From the NCBI GenBank assembly GCA_964623895.1, contig CAZUWA010000029.1, positions 1 to 18,205 on the forward strand: DNA of 18,205 bases, in the 5' to 3' direction. Of this stretch, positions 1-7,191 are shown in pieces (the first letter of the stretch is position 1; every line of letters starts with the position of its first letter). The notes below the pieces were generated by a model. It did not search any database. It was not told the DNA's origin and saw only the letters and a list, made by a program, of their open reading frames with translations. The position numbers and the translations under genes are program-made. This DNA comes from UBA11512 sp964623895 (lineage in GTDB: Bacteria > Bacillota > Clostridia > Oscillospirales > CAG-272).

Positions 1-233
1 GTGGAACCCTGTCTTGCTCTGCCGGTGCCCTTCTGTCTCCAGGGCTTCTTGCCGCCGCCGGAAACTTCGGTTCTGGTAAGGGTAGACTGTGTACCCTGTC
101 TTTGATTCATGAGATAAGCTCTCACTGCGGAGTGGAGAACAGCGCCATTTACTTCTGCGCCGAATACTTTATCGGACAGCTCAATGCTTCCGACTTCTGC
201 ACCCGCCATATTTACTACTTTCATGTTAGGCAT
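1..233 (-). CDS. rplD: 50S ribosomal protein L4, N-terminal part (cut by window edge)
   Basis: About the first 77 codons of ribosomal protein L4, which binds 23S rRNA near the exit tunnel and lines part of it. The visible protein begins MPNMKVVNMAGAEVGSIELS and reaches the very conserved Gly/Lys-rich loop (SGGGKKPWRQKGTGRARQGS), which is diagnostic for L4. The ATG at 231-233 is chosen because GGAAAGGAG lies just upstream; an internal Met at codon 4 is too far in. It follows rplC after 18 nt and belongs to the S10 operon, which continues off the left edge. In Gammaproteobacteria L4 represses its own operon; nothing here shows whether that holds in this organism. Confidence 0.96.
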   Translation of the reverse strand, partial: MPNMKVVNMAGAEVGSIELSDKVFGAEVNGAVLHSAVRAYLMNQRQGTQSTLTRTEVSGGGKKPWRQKGTGRARQGS

Positions 234-251
234 GTGTGATCTCCTTTCCGC

Positions 252-875
252 TTACGCTTTTACTGTGTCGCGAATGAATACGATCGCGCCGCGTCCACCG
301 GGAACAGCGCCCTTAACGGCGATCAGATTCAATTCTGCATCGATCTTGGCGATCGAAAGGTTCTGAACGGTGACTTTTTCGTTACCGTACTGACCTGCCA
401 TCTTCTTATTCTTGAAGATTCTTGCAGGGTCAATAACGCCCATAGAGCCGGACTGACGGTGCACAGGACCTACGCCGTGTGTCATTCTCAGTTTGTGAAG
501 GTTCCATCTCTTGATGGCGCCGGTGTAACCGTGACCTTTGGAAATTCCGGTAACGTCGACCTTTTCACCTTCTGCAAAGGTTGCAGCGGTGACGGTATCG
601 CCCAATTGATAACCGGAAATGTCTTCAAGGCGGAATTCCTTCAAGTGCTTCTTGGTTGCACAGTTTGCTTTCTTAAACTGACCCGCCTGCGGCTTTGTCG
701 CTTTCTTTTCATCAATAAAGCCTAGTTGGATCGCTTCGTAACCGTCGGTCTCTTTGGTCTTGATCTGAGAGACCACGCAAGGACCTGCTTCGATCACTGT
801 TACGGGGACAACGTTCCCCTTGGCATCAAAGATCTGTGTCATTCCGATCTTCTTGCCGATAATACCCTTTTTCAT
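252..875 (-). CDS. rplC: 50S ribosomal protein L3
   Basis: Full-length ribosomal protein L3 (207 residues, normal for the family), an early-assembling 23S rRNA binder near the peptidyl transferase centre. The N-terminus MKKGIIGKKIGMTQIF and the central GISKGHGYTGAIKRWN and HGVGPVHRQSGSMG stretches are L3 signatures. The latter contains the Gln that is methylated in some bacteria. The ATG at 873-875 has an AGGAGG site eight bases upstream. The gene is the second of the operon, separated from rpsJ by an unusually long, structured 130-nt spacer and from rplD by 18 nt. No oddities in the coding sequence. Confidence 0.98.
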   Translation of the reverse strand: MKKGIIGKKIGMTQIFDAKGNVVPVTVIEAGPCVVSQIKTKETDGYEAIQLGFIDEKKATKPQAGQFKKANCATKKHLKEFRLEDISGYQLGDTVTAATFAEGEKVDVTGISKGHGYTGAIKRWNLHKLRMTHGVGPVHRQSGSMGVIDPARIFKNKKMAGQYGNEKVTVQNLSIAKIDAELNLIAVKGAVPGGRGAIVFIRDTVKA

Positions 876-917
876 CGTTTTTCCTCCTGTTTTAAGTTAT
901 TGGTTGGTGGGTCACCG

Positions 918-990
918 CATGTTCGTCGCCAGGTAAGGACGGCGGGATTTCTACCAACATGACGAAAAACTTCGGCAGCGCCGCTTTTTC
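918..990 (-). promoter_or_regulatory. Structured spacer RNA between rpsJ and rplC
   Basis: The 130-nt spacer (876-1005) holds two predicted stems on the transcript strand. One is a hairpin at 964-990: GAAAAA pairs with TTTTTC, and CGGC with GCCG around the loop GCT, leaving a T run in its 3' arm. The other has arms at 918-923 and 956-961 (CATGTT/AACATG) enclosing a CGCC/GGCG pair, and lies just upstream of the rplC Shine-Dalgarno site. The first resembles an attenuator or processing hairpin. The structure was drawn by eye; its function is inferred only. Confidence 0.4.
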
Positions 991-1005
991 TCCAAGTCCG
1001 CTTGA

Positions 1006-1317
1006 TCAAGACTTTACGGAAATTTCAACGCCTGCGGGAAGTTCGAGAGACATGATCGCTTCGATGACCTTCTGATCGGGTTTAACAAGGTCGATCAATC
1101 TCTTGTGTGTTCTTGTCTCAAACTGTTCTCTGCTATCCTTGTACTTGTGTACAGCACGCAGAATTGTAACGATCTCGCGCTCTGTAGGGAGCGGAATCGG
1201 ACCGGAAACAGTTGCGCCGGTTCTCTTTGCGGTCTCTACGATCTTTTCCGCCGCCTGATCAACAAGGGTGTGATCATAGCTCTTCAGTTTGATTCTGACA
1301 GTTTTTGTTGCAGCCAC
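1006..1317 (-). CDS. rpsJ: 30S ribosomal protein S10
   Basis: Ribosomal protein S10 (NusE), 103 residues, a 30S head protein that also partners NusB in transcription antitermination. Recognised from VRIKLKSYDHTLVDQAAEKI, SGPIPLPTE and the C-terminal LELPAGVEISVKS, with the usual full length. The start codon is GTG (1315-1317), supported by an AGGAGG site at 1325-1330, seven bases upstream. There is no in-frame ATG nearby. It is the first gene of the operon, as usual, and is preceded by a leader of about 260 nt. Confidence 0.98.
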   Translation of the reverse strand: MAATKTVRIKLKSYDHTLVDQAAEKIVETAKRTGATVSGPIPLPTEREIVTILRAVHKYKDSREQFETRTHKRLIDLVKPDQKVIEAIMSLELPAGVEISVKS

Positions 1318-1579
1318 TTTTTTGCCTCCTTATAATATTAAGCAGGGCGGGATCAAGCGTCCTTCTTTTCTTACCGCCCTCCCGGGTGTTTCCTCTCGTT
1401 TCCACGAAAAGATCCGGCATTCAACGAGGATGGGTTAATTCCTTGCGAAAACCGGGAAACACACCTTAAAGACATTCCGAAAAGAGAGCACTTTCTCTCA
1501 TTTTCGCCCGTTCTACGGACATACTCCACGCAAATTCCCTGCACTATGCAGCAACCTTGCGCTTCATCGCACATCAAGC
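1318..1579 (-). promoter_or_regulatory. S10 operon 5' leader RNA
   Basis: About 260 untranslated bases between the predicted transcription start (near 1578) and rpsJ. Three features stand out in the transcript. There is a GAGAG/CTCTC hairpin around 1480-1502. GTGTTTCC and GGAAACAC pair over about 50 nt (around 1456 and 1390). A 7-bp stem (arms 1374-1380 and 1344-1350, AGGGCGG/CCGCCCT) lies 13 nt upstream of the rpsJ Shine-Dalgarno site. CCCGG beside one arm could instead pair with CCGGG beside another, so two alternative folds are possible. Such a leader may mediate operon control, but I recognise no known r-protein leader motif here. Confidence 0.5.
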
Positions 1580-1585
1580 GGAGAT

Positions 1586-1614
1586 ATTATACTACAACAT
1601 GAAGAAAAATGCAA
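1586..1614 (-). promoter_or_regulatory. Sigma-A-type promoter of the S10 operon
   Basis: On the minus strand, TTGCAT (1609-1614) and a perfect TATAAT (1586-1591) are separated by 17 bases. Transcription should start near 1578. An A-tract-rich block upstream (about 1620-1685) is shared with the divergent abrB promoter and could act as an UP-like element or a bend. Confidence 0.85.
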
Positions 1615-1685
1615 TAGGTTTTACAAAAAAATCTGCATATTTCTTTAAATTAACAAAAAATTCATAAAAACAACTATGAAAAAGG

Positions 1686-1714
1686 TTGACATCCTTTCCT
1701 TTCTATGCTAAACT
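1686..1714 (+). promoter_or_regulatory. Sigma-A-type promoter of the abrB-like gene
   Basis: Perfect TTGACA (1686-1691), a 17-base spacer and TAAACT (1709-1714) preceded by TGC, giving an extended -10. The start would fall near 1721, leaving a 5' UTR of about 24 bases with the ribosome site. This is divergent from the S10 promoter, with about 70 bp between the two -35 boxes. Confidence 0.85.
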
Positions 1715-1744
1715 TGTCATAAATTGAGAAAGCGAGGTGCCCCC

Positions 1745-1993
1745 ATGAAGTCAACAGGAATGGTACGCCCAATCGACGCTCTCGGCAGAATCGTGCTGCC
1801 CATGGAATTGCGCGAACGGTTTGACCTAAAAACAAAGGATTCGCTTGAGATCTTCGTGGACGGCGACAAGATCGTACTGCGCAAGTATCAGCCTTCCTGT
1901 ATATTCTGCGGCGAAAGCGAGGATGTCACCTATTACAGAGATAAGTTGGTCTGCAAAAAATGCGTGGAAGCGCTGAAATTGATCATCGGCTAA
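1745..1993 (+). CDS. abrB: AbrB-family transition-state regulator with C-terminal CxxC pair
   Basis: An 82-residue DNA-binding protein of the AbrB/SpoVT swapped-hairpin family. Residues 1-50 (MKSTGMVRPIDALGRIVLP, then LRERFDLKTKDSLEIFVDGD) closely follow the Bacillus AbrB N-terminal domain. The C-terminus replaces the AbrB multimerisation tail with CIFC...CKKC (about residues 53-75), probably a small metal-binding module that I recall as common in clostridial AbrB-like proteins. AbrB proteins act as tetramers repressing stationary-phase genes; the targets here are unknown. The ATG at 1745 is preferred over an in-frame TTG at 1724 because GCGAGGTG (1732-1739) is correctly spaced and the TTG sits at the predicted transcription start. 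It is a monocistronic gene between a strong promoter and a terminator. Confidence 0.92.
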   Translation: MKSTGMVRPIDALGRIVLPMELRERFDLKTKDSLEIFVDGDKIVLRKYQPSCIFCGESEDVTYYRDKLVCKKCVEALKLIIG

Positions 1994-2006
1994 CAAATTT
2001 GTTACC

Positions 2007-2042
2007 AAAGAACCTGCCCCCTTAGGGTACGGTTCTTTTTTC
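2007..2042 (+). terminator. Intrinsic terminator of the abrB-like gene
   Basis: AAAGAACC (2007-2014) pairs with GGTTCTTT (2031-2038), with an internal CCC/GGG pairing, followed by a T run to 2042. It lies 14 bases after the abrB stop codon. Confidence 0.85.
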
Positions 2043-2052
2043 TGTTCCATAA

Positions 2053-2088
2053 AATCAAAAGGCGACCGCGCGCGGTCGCCTTTTGATT
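2053..2088. terminator. Perfect 36-nt palindrome, bidirectional terminator
   Basis: AATCAAAAGGCGACCGCG (2053-2070) is followed immediately by its exact reverse complement (2071-2088). The GC-rich core flanked by A and T tracts makes an intrinsic terminator on either strand. It backs up the abrB terminator and serves the converging cohesin-like/small peptide transcript, which otherwise shows no terminator. Confidence 0.85.
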
Positions 2089-2126
2089 AAGATACGATCA
2101 AAGTATTCGTTATAGAAATTTTCCGT

Positions 2127-2258
2127 TCAAAAGTTCCAAGTCACTTTAGTGGGGTCAACGCTATCATTGACTTGCAAACTTCCCACGCTGACTTCAAGGA
2201 GATCCTTCTCTTCAAATTCTACAATGATTGCTTCGGGAGCTTGATAAACCTTTTCCAT
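2127..2258 (-). CDS. Small 43-residue peptide of unknown function
   Basis: Read on the minus strand: ATG at 2256-2258, TGA at 2127-2129. The sequence starts MEKVYQAPEAIIVEFEEKDL and ends with VDPTKVTWNF. A textbook AAGGAGG Shine-Dalgarno site lies about seven bases upstream, and the start is 20 bases after the stop of the cohesin-like gene, so both are almost certainly co-transcribed and end at the palindrome at 2053-2088. The peptide is acidic and has no signal peptide, membrane segment or cysteine. I recall similar short proteins beginning K-x-Y-x-x-P-x-x-x-x-V-x-F in Clostridia and Bacteroides, without an assigned function. It could be a tiny accessory protein or a precursor peptide, though no modifying enzyme lies nearby. 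Confidence 0.75.
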   Translation of the reverse strand: MEKVYQAPEAIIVEFEEKDLLEVSVGSLQVNDSVDPTKVTWNF

Positions 2259-2278
2259 CTTGATATCCTCCTTCACAA

Positions 2279-3592
2279 TTATGCATTATATGTTGCAGTA
2301 TCGCTGACAACAGTGATCATATTACCGGTTGCATCGGGGGTAGTGCCGTACATTACCGCAGTAGCACCATCAAGTTCAACGTCAGCAGGGATGCCGGTAA
2401 TTGAAATTGCGTAGTAGTAAACGCCGCCTTCAGCAGTAGCGCCATTAACATTTTTACCGACAACAGTGCCGGGCGTTGCGTTGCGAATCACTTTTCCGTC
2501 AGCCAATTTCACTTCAATAGTCAAGCCGCCGTAAACAAGATCATCAACAGCGATCTTGCCGACAACAGTCATCGTTCTGGTATCACCTGTGGTAGCAACT
2601 TCAATAGAGGGGGCAGCGAGGATGTTTGAGCTACAATAATAAGCAGCATTCCATTTCGATATAGCAGAATATGTGGTACCAGTACCGTTGGCCATTTTGT
2701 GATAATAAACGACCATCTCTTTATTCGGATATAAACCGCCAGAAGTCTTATAAGTAATTATCTTCTGTATATTTTCCATAACCGTCTCACTATAATTGGC
2801 ATTCTTCAGAATAATTTTGCCGACAGTCGCTTCGATCACATTTGCATCAATGCTTGTAATCGTGGAAGGAATATAAAGCGAACTAAATGTACCAGTGATA
2901 GGGGAATCACCAAACGGATTTTCTTGCGCGATTGCAGTAACAGTTTGCCCCGCAGCGTTTGTGCCGGGAATCACAAAGTCTCCGCCTTCACCAACAACTG
3001 CATCAGCTTTACCTGTAGTCGGCGCCTTAGCCAAAACGGTGATAGAACCTGCAACAGTTGTAATATTCTCAGCTTTGACACGGTGTGTACCAAGATCGGT
3101 ATCATCAAACGCAAAGACTTCAACCTCAGCAATAGAAACACTGATCGTGCCGGTTGTTTTATCGGGAACGCTGAATGCAAGGGTTGCGATCTGAACGCCA
3201 CCAAACGCAGTCAACGCCGCATTTGTTACAATGCCTTTTCCTGATTCGGCAGTACAACCAGCCTTATTTTCACCTACATTGGTAAACTTCTGTGACGAGC
3301 CTTCAGTAACAACAAACTTATGTTCCGTTGATTCACCAGACTCAATAATAGCGCCACTAAACTTAAACTGCCACTGTCTCAGAATCGCGTCGGACGTACC
3401 GAGACCTTCTGCGTACGCATAAATCGGAACCAATGCAACACCGCCGGCTGCCGCAGATGCATTGCCTACTGTCAGAGTAACCTTTGCAGGCGAATCATCG
3501 TTGTTAACCTGATCAGCCGCAAAAGCACCGACAGTCAAAGTGGAAAGCAATAATAAGACAGCCAAAACAGTGGAAAGTATACGTTTTTTCAC
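2279..3592 (-). CDS. Secreted cohesin-like domain protein
   Basis: A 437-residue exported protein. Residues 1-26 form a Sec signal peptide (MKKR, hydrophobic core, AFA-A cleavage). Residues about 36-188 look like a cohesin/carbohydrate-binding-type beta sandwich: a V-T-L-x-V-G-N-A-S-A strand, W-Q-F-K-F-S-G, I-A-T-L-A-F-S-V-P, T-G-T-I-S-V-S-I-A-E-V-E-V and a closing A-G-S-I-T-V. Residues about 225-275 resemble a BspA-like leucine-rich remnant (YIPSTITSIDANVIEATVGK). The remainder is beta-rich and unrecognised. There is no LPxTG motif, transmembrane anchor or SLH domain. The start is GTG (3590-3592) with AAAAGGAG upstream. The next gene upstream encodes a dockerin protein, which makes cohesin-dockerin pairing plausible but unproven. 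Confidence 0.75.
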   Translation of the reverse strand: MKKRILSTVLAVLLLLSTLTVGAFAADQVNNDDSPAKVTLTVGNASAAAGGVALVPIYAYAEGLGTSDAILRQWQFKFSGAIIESGESTEHKFVVTEGSSQKFTNVGENKAGCTAESGKGIVTNAALTAFGGVQIATLAFSVPDKTTGTISVSIAEVEVFAFDDTDLGTHRVKAENITTVAGSITVLAKAPTTGKADAVVGEGGDFVIPGTNAAGQTVTAIAQENPFGDSPITGTFSSLYIPSTITSIDANVIEATVGKIILKNANYSETVMENIQKIITYKTSGGLYPNKEMVVYYHKMANGTGTTYSAISKWNAAYYCSSNILAAPSIEVATTGDTRTMTVVGKIAVDDLVYGGLTIEVKLADGKVIRNATPGTVVGKNVNGATAEGGVYYYAISITGIPADVELDGATAVMYGTTPDATGNMITVVSDTATYNA

Positions 3593-3643
3593 GATAAATC
3601 AATCTCCTTTTTTCGCAAATTTTGGTCCGTGTTTAAAATCAGT

Positions 3644-3661
3644 ATTTGTTTGTTTACAAAT
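3644..3661. promoter_or_regulatory. Candidate operator just inside the cohesin-like transcript
   Basis: Inverted repeat ATTTGT-N6-ACAAAT, with a TGTTTACA core, lying a few bases downstream of the predicted transcription start near 3664. That position would suit a repressor. I recognise no specific regulator, and AT-rich palindromes of this size arise by chance. Confidence 0.3.
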
Positions 3662-3670
3662 TACGGAATT

Positions 3671-3699
3671 ATATTATCACACAGCACTTTATTTGTCAA
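3671..3699 (-). promoter_or_regulatory. Sigma-A-type promoter of the cohesin-like gene
   Basis: On the minus strand, TTGACA (3694-3699), a 17-base spacer ending TGA, and TAATAT (3671-3676). This is an extended -10 promoter with a 5' UTR of about 70 bases. The remaining spacer to the upstream gene (3700-3818) is AT-rich, with no clear terminator or gene. Confidence 0.85.
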
Positions 3700-3818
3700 T
3701 AATTTTCTTAATTTTACATTTATTTTTTTGAATCCTACAATACAGTCTCTTTCGTTCCGCGCTCTTTTTTGTAAAAAAACTCCGAACCATTCCTCCTAAC
3801 GAAAAGGAACTCCGCCTT

Positions 3819-6522
3819 TTAATTGCCCTTTAAAATGATATTCTGCAACATCACGCAGTCGAAAATATCCACTTTCCCGTTGTCGTTCATATCCGCGGCA
3901 CGACAAGTCAGGCTGTCAAGCGTCGGATTGATTATCTCTCCGCGCGCCAAAACCAGATCGAAAATATTGCACTTGCCGTCACCATTAAGGTCGCCTCTCA
4001 CCAACAGGTGATACTCTTCCCCACCCGGCAAGCAGAGCCGCATACCGGTCGCAATACACGTTCCGTTCGCAACCGCAGTGCCGTCCGCACTACGCACGGT
4101 AATATAGTCCTTCTGATCAATCTTGCTTAACAGTGCACCGACATCTCCACCAAGATCTGCAAGAAGCACGTTCTTGTTTCCAATTTGCTCGCTTCGTAAG
4201 CTGTTTGAGGTCAGTTTAGTCGGATAGATCCCCAGTTTCAGTTCGGAAGAAGTTGCACCGGCATACAGCGTCGCAGTCTCCGCATACCGCTGATAGAAGA
4301 CATATTCGCCATAACTGCTCAATGTAAAGACAGCAGAGCTCTGCCAGTTCTTCCCATCCAAACTGTACTCCATGCCGCTCGTTGCCTGCAACGTGACCTT
4401 TTTGTCCTCAACCTTCAAAACTTGCGGAGCAGATGCGGAAGCATTGGCGCCTTTGTCCGTCTTGACAACCGCTCCACCGCTCGATGCGCTCGCATGGGCA
4501 GTGTCAGTCTCTTTGTAACGAATGTAGAAGGTATATTCGGTAGCATAAGACAGCCCACTAAAGGTCGGCGAAGATTGCCAACTGCCGCTACCCATCCGAT
4601 ACTCACATCCTGAAACACTGTTCAAGGTCACCGATGTGGCAGTCTTCGATTTCACGGTCGGCGCCGAAGGAGCAGAGACTGTCCTCTTTTCGGTCGTCAC
4701 CGTTTTACCCACACTCGTCGCACTAACATATGCAGTACTCGTTTCCGCGTACCGTTGGTAGAACGTATAACTCGTCGCAGGCGAAAGACCGCTGAAGGTC
4801 GGCGAGGATTGCCAACTGCCGCTACCCATCCGATACTCACACCCTGAAACACTGTTCAAGGTCACCGATGTGGCAGTCTTCGATTTCACGGTCGGCGNNN
4901 NNNNNNNNNNNNNNNNNNNNNNNNNNNNNNNNNNNNNNNNNNNNNNNNNNNNNNNNNNNNNNNNNNNNNNNNNNNNNNNNNNNNNNNNNNNNNNNNNCGC
5001 TGAAGGTCGGCGAGGATTGCCAACTGCCGCTACCCATCCGATACTCACACCCGGAAACACTGTTCAAGGTCACCGATGTTGCGGTCTTCGATTTCACGGT
5101 CGGCGCAGAAGGGGCGCTCGGCGTAACCTTTTCTTCCGTCTCAACTACGGTAAATTCACTTTTGAAAAAGGAACGGCTCTGCGCTGTATCCTTCGATTCG
5201 GCGACGACCAAATACACATATTTTCCAAGAGGAAGTGTTCCGAATATAAGATCTTTATTGACAGTCGTTGCAATATTGAAGGGAGAGGAGCCGGTATAAC
5301 GCTTGGACTGTACAACTGCGCCATCAGAGGAGATCAAATAGCCCCAAACACATCGAATGCCGACGCTGTCCGTGATCGTTCCGGACAGGCGATGAGATTT
5401 TCCAACAGGGATCTCGTCTTTCGGATAGCTCTCCGGCTCGATTGTCGGTCCACCTACAGCAGAAACCACATCTTCCGCCGCCAAATAGCCGCCATCCGCC
5501 GCAAGGTAGAAGGTCTTTCCGCAGGAATTGACGGTACTGCCTGTCACATTGACACTCTGCCCTTTTGTAACAGAAATGCCATTGCTACCAGAGGAGCGGT
5601 AACAACTTTTATAAAGAACAGTGTCTTTTGCGGCGGTATATACCCCCGTACCCACATAACCGTTCACCGGTGTGAAAGTCTCTTCACCGCACTCCGTGCA
5701 GATATTGCCCAATTCATCTGTGTAACTGTGATCATCATGAATATTCTCGCCTTTGTTCCACGCATCGGTGAAATATGGCTCTTTGATGCGCATCAAAACA
5801 ATCAGATCCTGCCAGTTCTCTATCAACTGCCCATAACTGTAGGTGGAAAGCACCACCCGCGATTTGTCAGTTTCGGGCGTTGCATTATCTAAAAGATGCA
5901 AAACTGTCACGCCGTCCTCATTTGCAGAGAGGAAAATCATCGAGTGTTGCGCACTGCCCGATTTTCCCTGCAACCAGTCGCCGAATTTGCCTTTTTGAAA
6001 GATCGCCTTGACGTTTTCCTCGGTAACTGCAGGGACATCCTCATCATCAAGTGAACTTTTCGAAGAAGCCACTCTTCCGATACGATCCATTTTGGTCTGT
6101 TCTGAGACATTACCGTAAATATTAAGATCATATCCGTTCAGATAATATCCGTAAATATACGCGGTCGCAAAACGTGCAAAAGCGTTACTGCCAAAATGCA
6201 TGGCACCGCTCGGAACGGAAACCTCGTATGTAGACAACAGCGGATGATTCGCCACAACGGAAGAGATCCGACAAGCGTTGCATGCAATGCTGATATCACT
6301 GCACCCCGTTGTGCCGGCGGCGGTAAAATAAGGGGTATCTCCATAGGCAAGATCAAAAAGTGCAGTCAGTTTTTCCGCCATGTAACTATTGATGGTAAAA
6401 TCGGACACCGAAGGACGGTCAGACGGTTCTTCTTCCGCTGTCAAAATACCGCTTTGAAAGATAGGCAACAACAGTGCCACCGTAAGCAATACTGCCATCA
6501 GTTTTACCGAGATCTTTTTCAT
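3819..6522 (-). CDS. Secreted multidomain protein: peptidase-like domain, SH3-like, FN3-like repeats, dockerin (contains assembly gap)
   Basis: One gene, seen as two pieces in different frames because of a 100-N gap. After a signal peptide (residues 1-30), residues about 75-245 resemble a clostridial papain/NlpC-like domain. Its C-x-x-C cluster and HSMIFLSANEDGVTVLHL are present, but the expected nucleophile Cys before the FARFATAYIYG-like helix is Ser112; His193 remains. Then come an H...CxxC knuckle (about 265-280), an SH3-like segment (285-355), an Ig-like domain (365-462), 78-residue FN3-like repeats spanning the gap, a degenerate repeat, and a C-terminal type I dockerin (3819-3998) with two Ca loops, DLNGDGKCNIFD and DMNDNGKVDIFD. 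The ATG at 6520-6522 is preferred over the GTG nine bases upstream because AGGAA is then correctly spaced. It has its own promoter and lies upstream of the cohesin-like gene on the same strand. Length cannot be fixed until the gap is closed. Confidence 0.8.
4557..5105 (-). repeat. 78-codon FN3-like tandem repeats, nearly identical at DNA level
   Basis: Three copies of a roughly 100-bp core starting at 4561, 4795 and 5003 differ at only about 2-3 positions. The first two are exactly 234 bp (78 codons) apart. The encoded unit begins PTVKSKTATSVTLNSVSGCE and continues through YRMGSGSWQSSPTFSGLS and a TYR-rich strand. A fourth, diverged unit follows toward the C-terminus (about 4230-4440). Such identity implies recent duplication or gene conversion. 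Confidence 0.9.
4898..4997. other. Assembly gap (100 N) inside the repeat array
   Basis: Exactly 100 undetermined bases, a conventional placeholder for unknown length, flanked on both sides by near-identical repeat sequence. The flanking reading frames differ by one base, so the true length cannot be 100. A 234-bp period predicts 126 + 234n bases, which restores the frame. Confidence 0.98.
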
Positions 6523-6584
6523 AGCATGCACTTCCTTTTGGAATTTTTCTACATCATATAATAAATATACATCTATCTAGACAA

Positions 6585-6613
6585 ATTATATCGAAAAAGC
6601 CGTGGATTGTCAA
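6585..6613 (-). promoter_or_regulatory. Sigma-A-type promoter of the dockerin protein gene
   Basis: On the minus strand, TTGACA (6608-6613), 17 bases, TATAAT (6585-6590): a full consensus promoter. Its -35 box lies only 17 bp from that of the divergent sigma factor promoter. Confidence 0.9.
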
Positions 6614-6630
6614 TAGGTTTTGTCTTTTCC

Positions 6631-6659
6631 TTGACATAAAAATCGTTTTATGGTACAAT
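6631..6659 (+). promoter_or_regulatory. Sigma-A-type promoter of the ECF sigma operon
   Basis: TTGACA (6631-6636), a 17-base spacer ending TGG, and TACAAT (6654-6659), an extended -10. It looks like a housekeeping promoter. I see no ECF-type AAC/CGT promoter that would indicate autoregulation. Confidence 0.85.
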
Positions 6660-6690
6660 ATAAGTAAAGAAGGGAGGGGTCGATATTCGA

Positions 6691-7191
6691 ATGAATGAAT
6701 TTGAAGAAATCTACCGAAAGCATCATCAAGGTGTGTACGGTTTTCTCTTTAAACTTTGCGGAAACGCCCAACTCGCAGAAGAATTGACAGCCGAAACGTT
6801 TTATCAGGCGTTTATCAGTTTTCACCGCTATGACGGCAGTTGCGCCGTCTTCACTTGGCTTGCTGCGGTCGGAAAAAACTGCTATTTCAAATATCTGCGT
6901 AAGAATGTCGGCAAACCCGAAAGCATATCCGAGGAGATCGCTTCTGCCCAAACCGAAGAAGGTCTGCCGGACATCGTATACGAAAAAAAAGAAATGATCC
7001 AAAAAGTGCGTAATGCTCTTGCGACACTTCCTCAAAAATACCGCGATGTCGTTGTCATGCGCACTTATGCCGATCTTTCTTTTAAAGAGATCGGCAGAGC
7101 ACTCAGCATTTCTGAAAATTCAGCCAAGGTACTCTACTTTAGAGCAAAAAATCGGTTAAGAGAGGAATTAAAAAATGAAGATCTCCTGTGA
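6691..7191 (+). CDS. ECF-type RNA polymerase sigma factor
   Basis: A 166-residue sigma-70 family protein with only regions 2 and 4, hence extracytoplasmic-function type. Region 2 (about 1-72) includes FEEIYRKHHQGVYGFLFKLC, AEELTAETFYQAF and TWLAAVGKNCYFKYLRK. Region 4 (about 100-160) includes LPQKYRDVVVMRTYADLS followed by the helix-turn-helix FKEIGRALSISENSAKVLYF. GGGAGGGG precedes the ATG by 11 bases. Its last 17 bases overlap the start of the anti-sigma gene, indicating translational coupling. It is divergent from the dockerin protein gene, a possible target. The stimulus and regulon are not visible. Confidence 0.93.
   Translation: MNEFEEIYRKHHQGVYGFLFKLCGNAQLAEELTAETFYQAFISFHRYDGSCAVFTWLAAVGKNCYFKYLRKNVGKPESISEEIASAQTEEGLPDIVYEKKEMIQKVRNALATLPQKYRDVVVMRTYADLSFKEIGRALSISENSAKVLYFRAKNRLREELKNEDLL

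Noticed and set aside
1371..1577. 68-codon open frame on the minus strand in the S10 leader, a possible leader peptide
   Set aside because: It begins at the predicted transcription start with no ribosome binding site and has an implausible residue composition. The RNA stems explain the region better.
3740..3818. Terminator after the dockerin protein gene
   Set aside because: T-rich runs are present but I could not draw a stable GC stem before them, so read-through into the cohesin-like gene remains possible.
4837..5060. Apparent frameshift, or two separate genes, in the repeat protein
   Set aside because: The frame change coincides exactly with the 100-N placeholder and disappears if the gap follows the 234-bp repeat period.
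4557..5105. Tandem repeats considered as a CRISPR array
   Set aside because: The unit is 234 bp, in frame, and encodes FN3-like domains. There are no short repeats with unique spacers and no cas genes.
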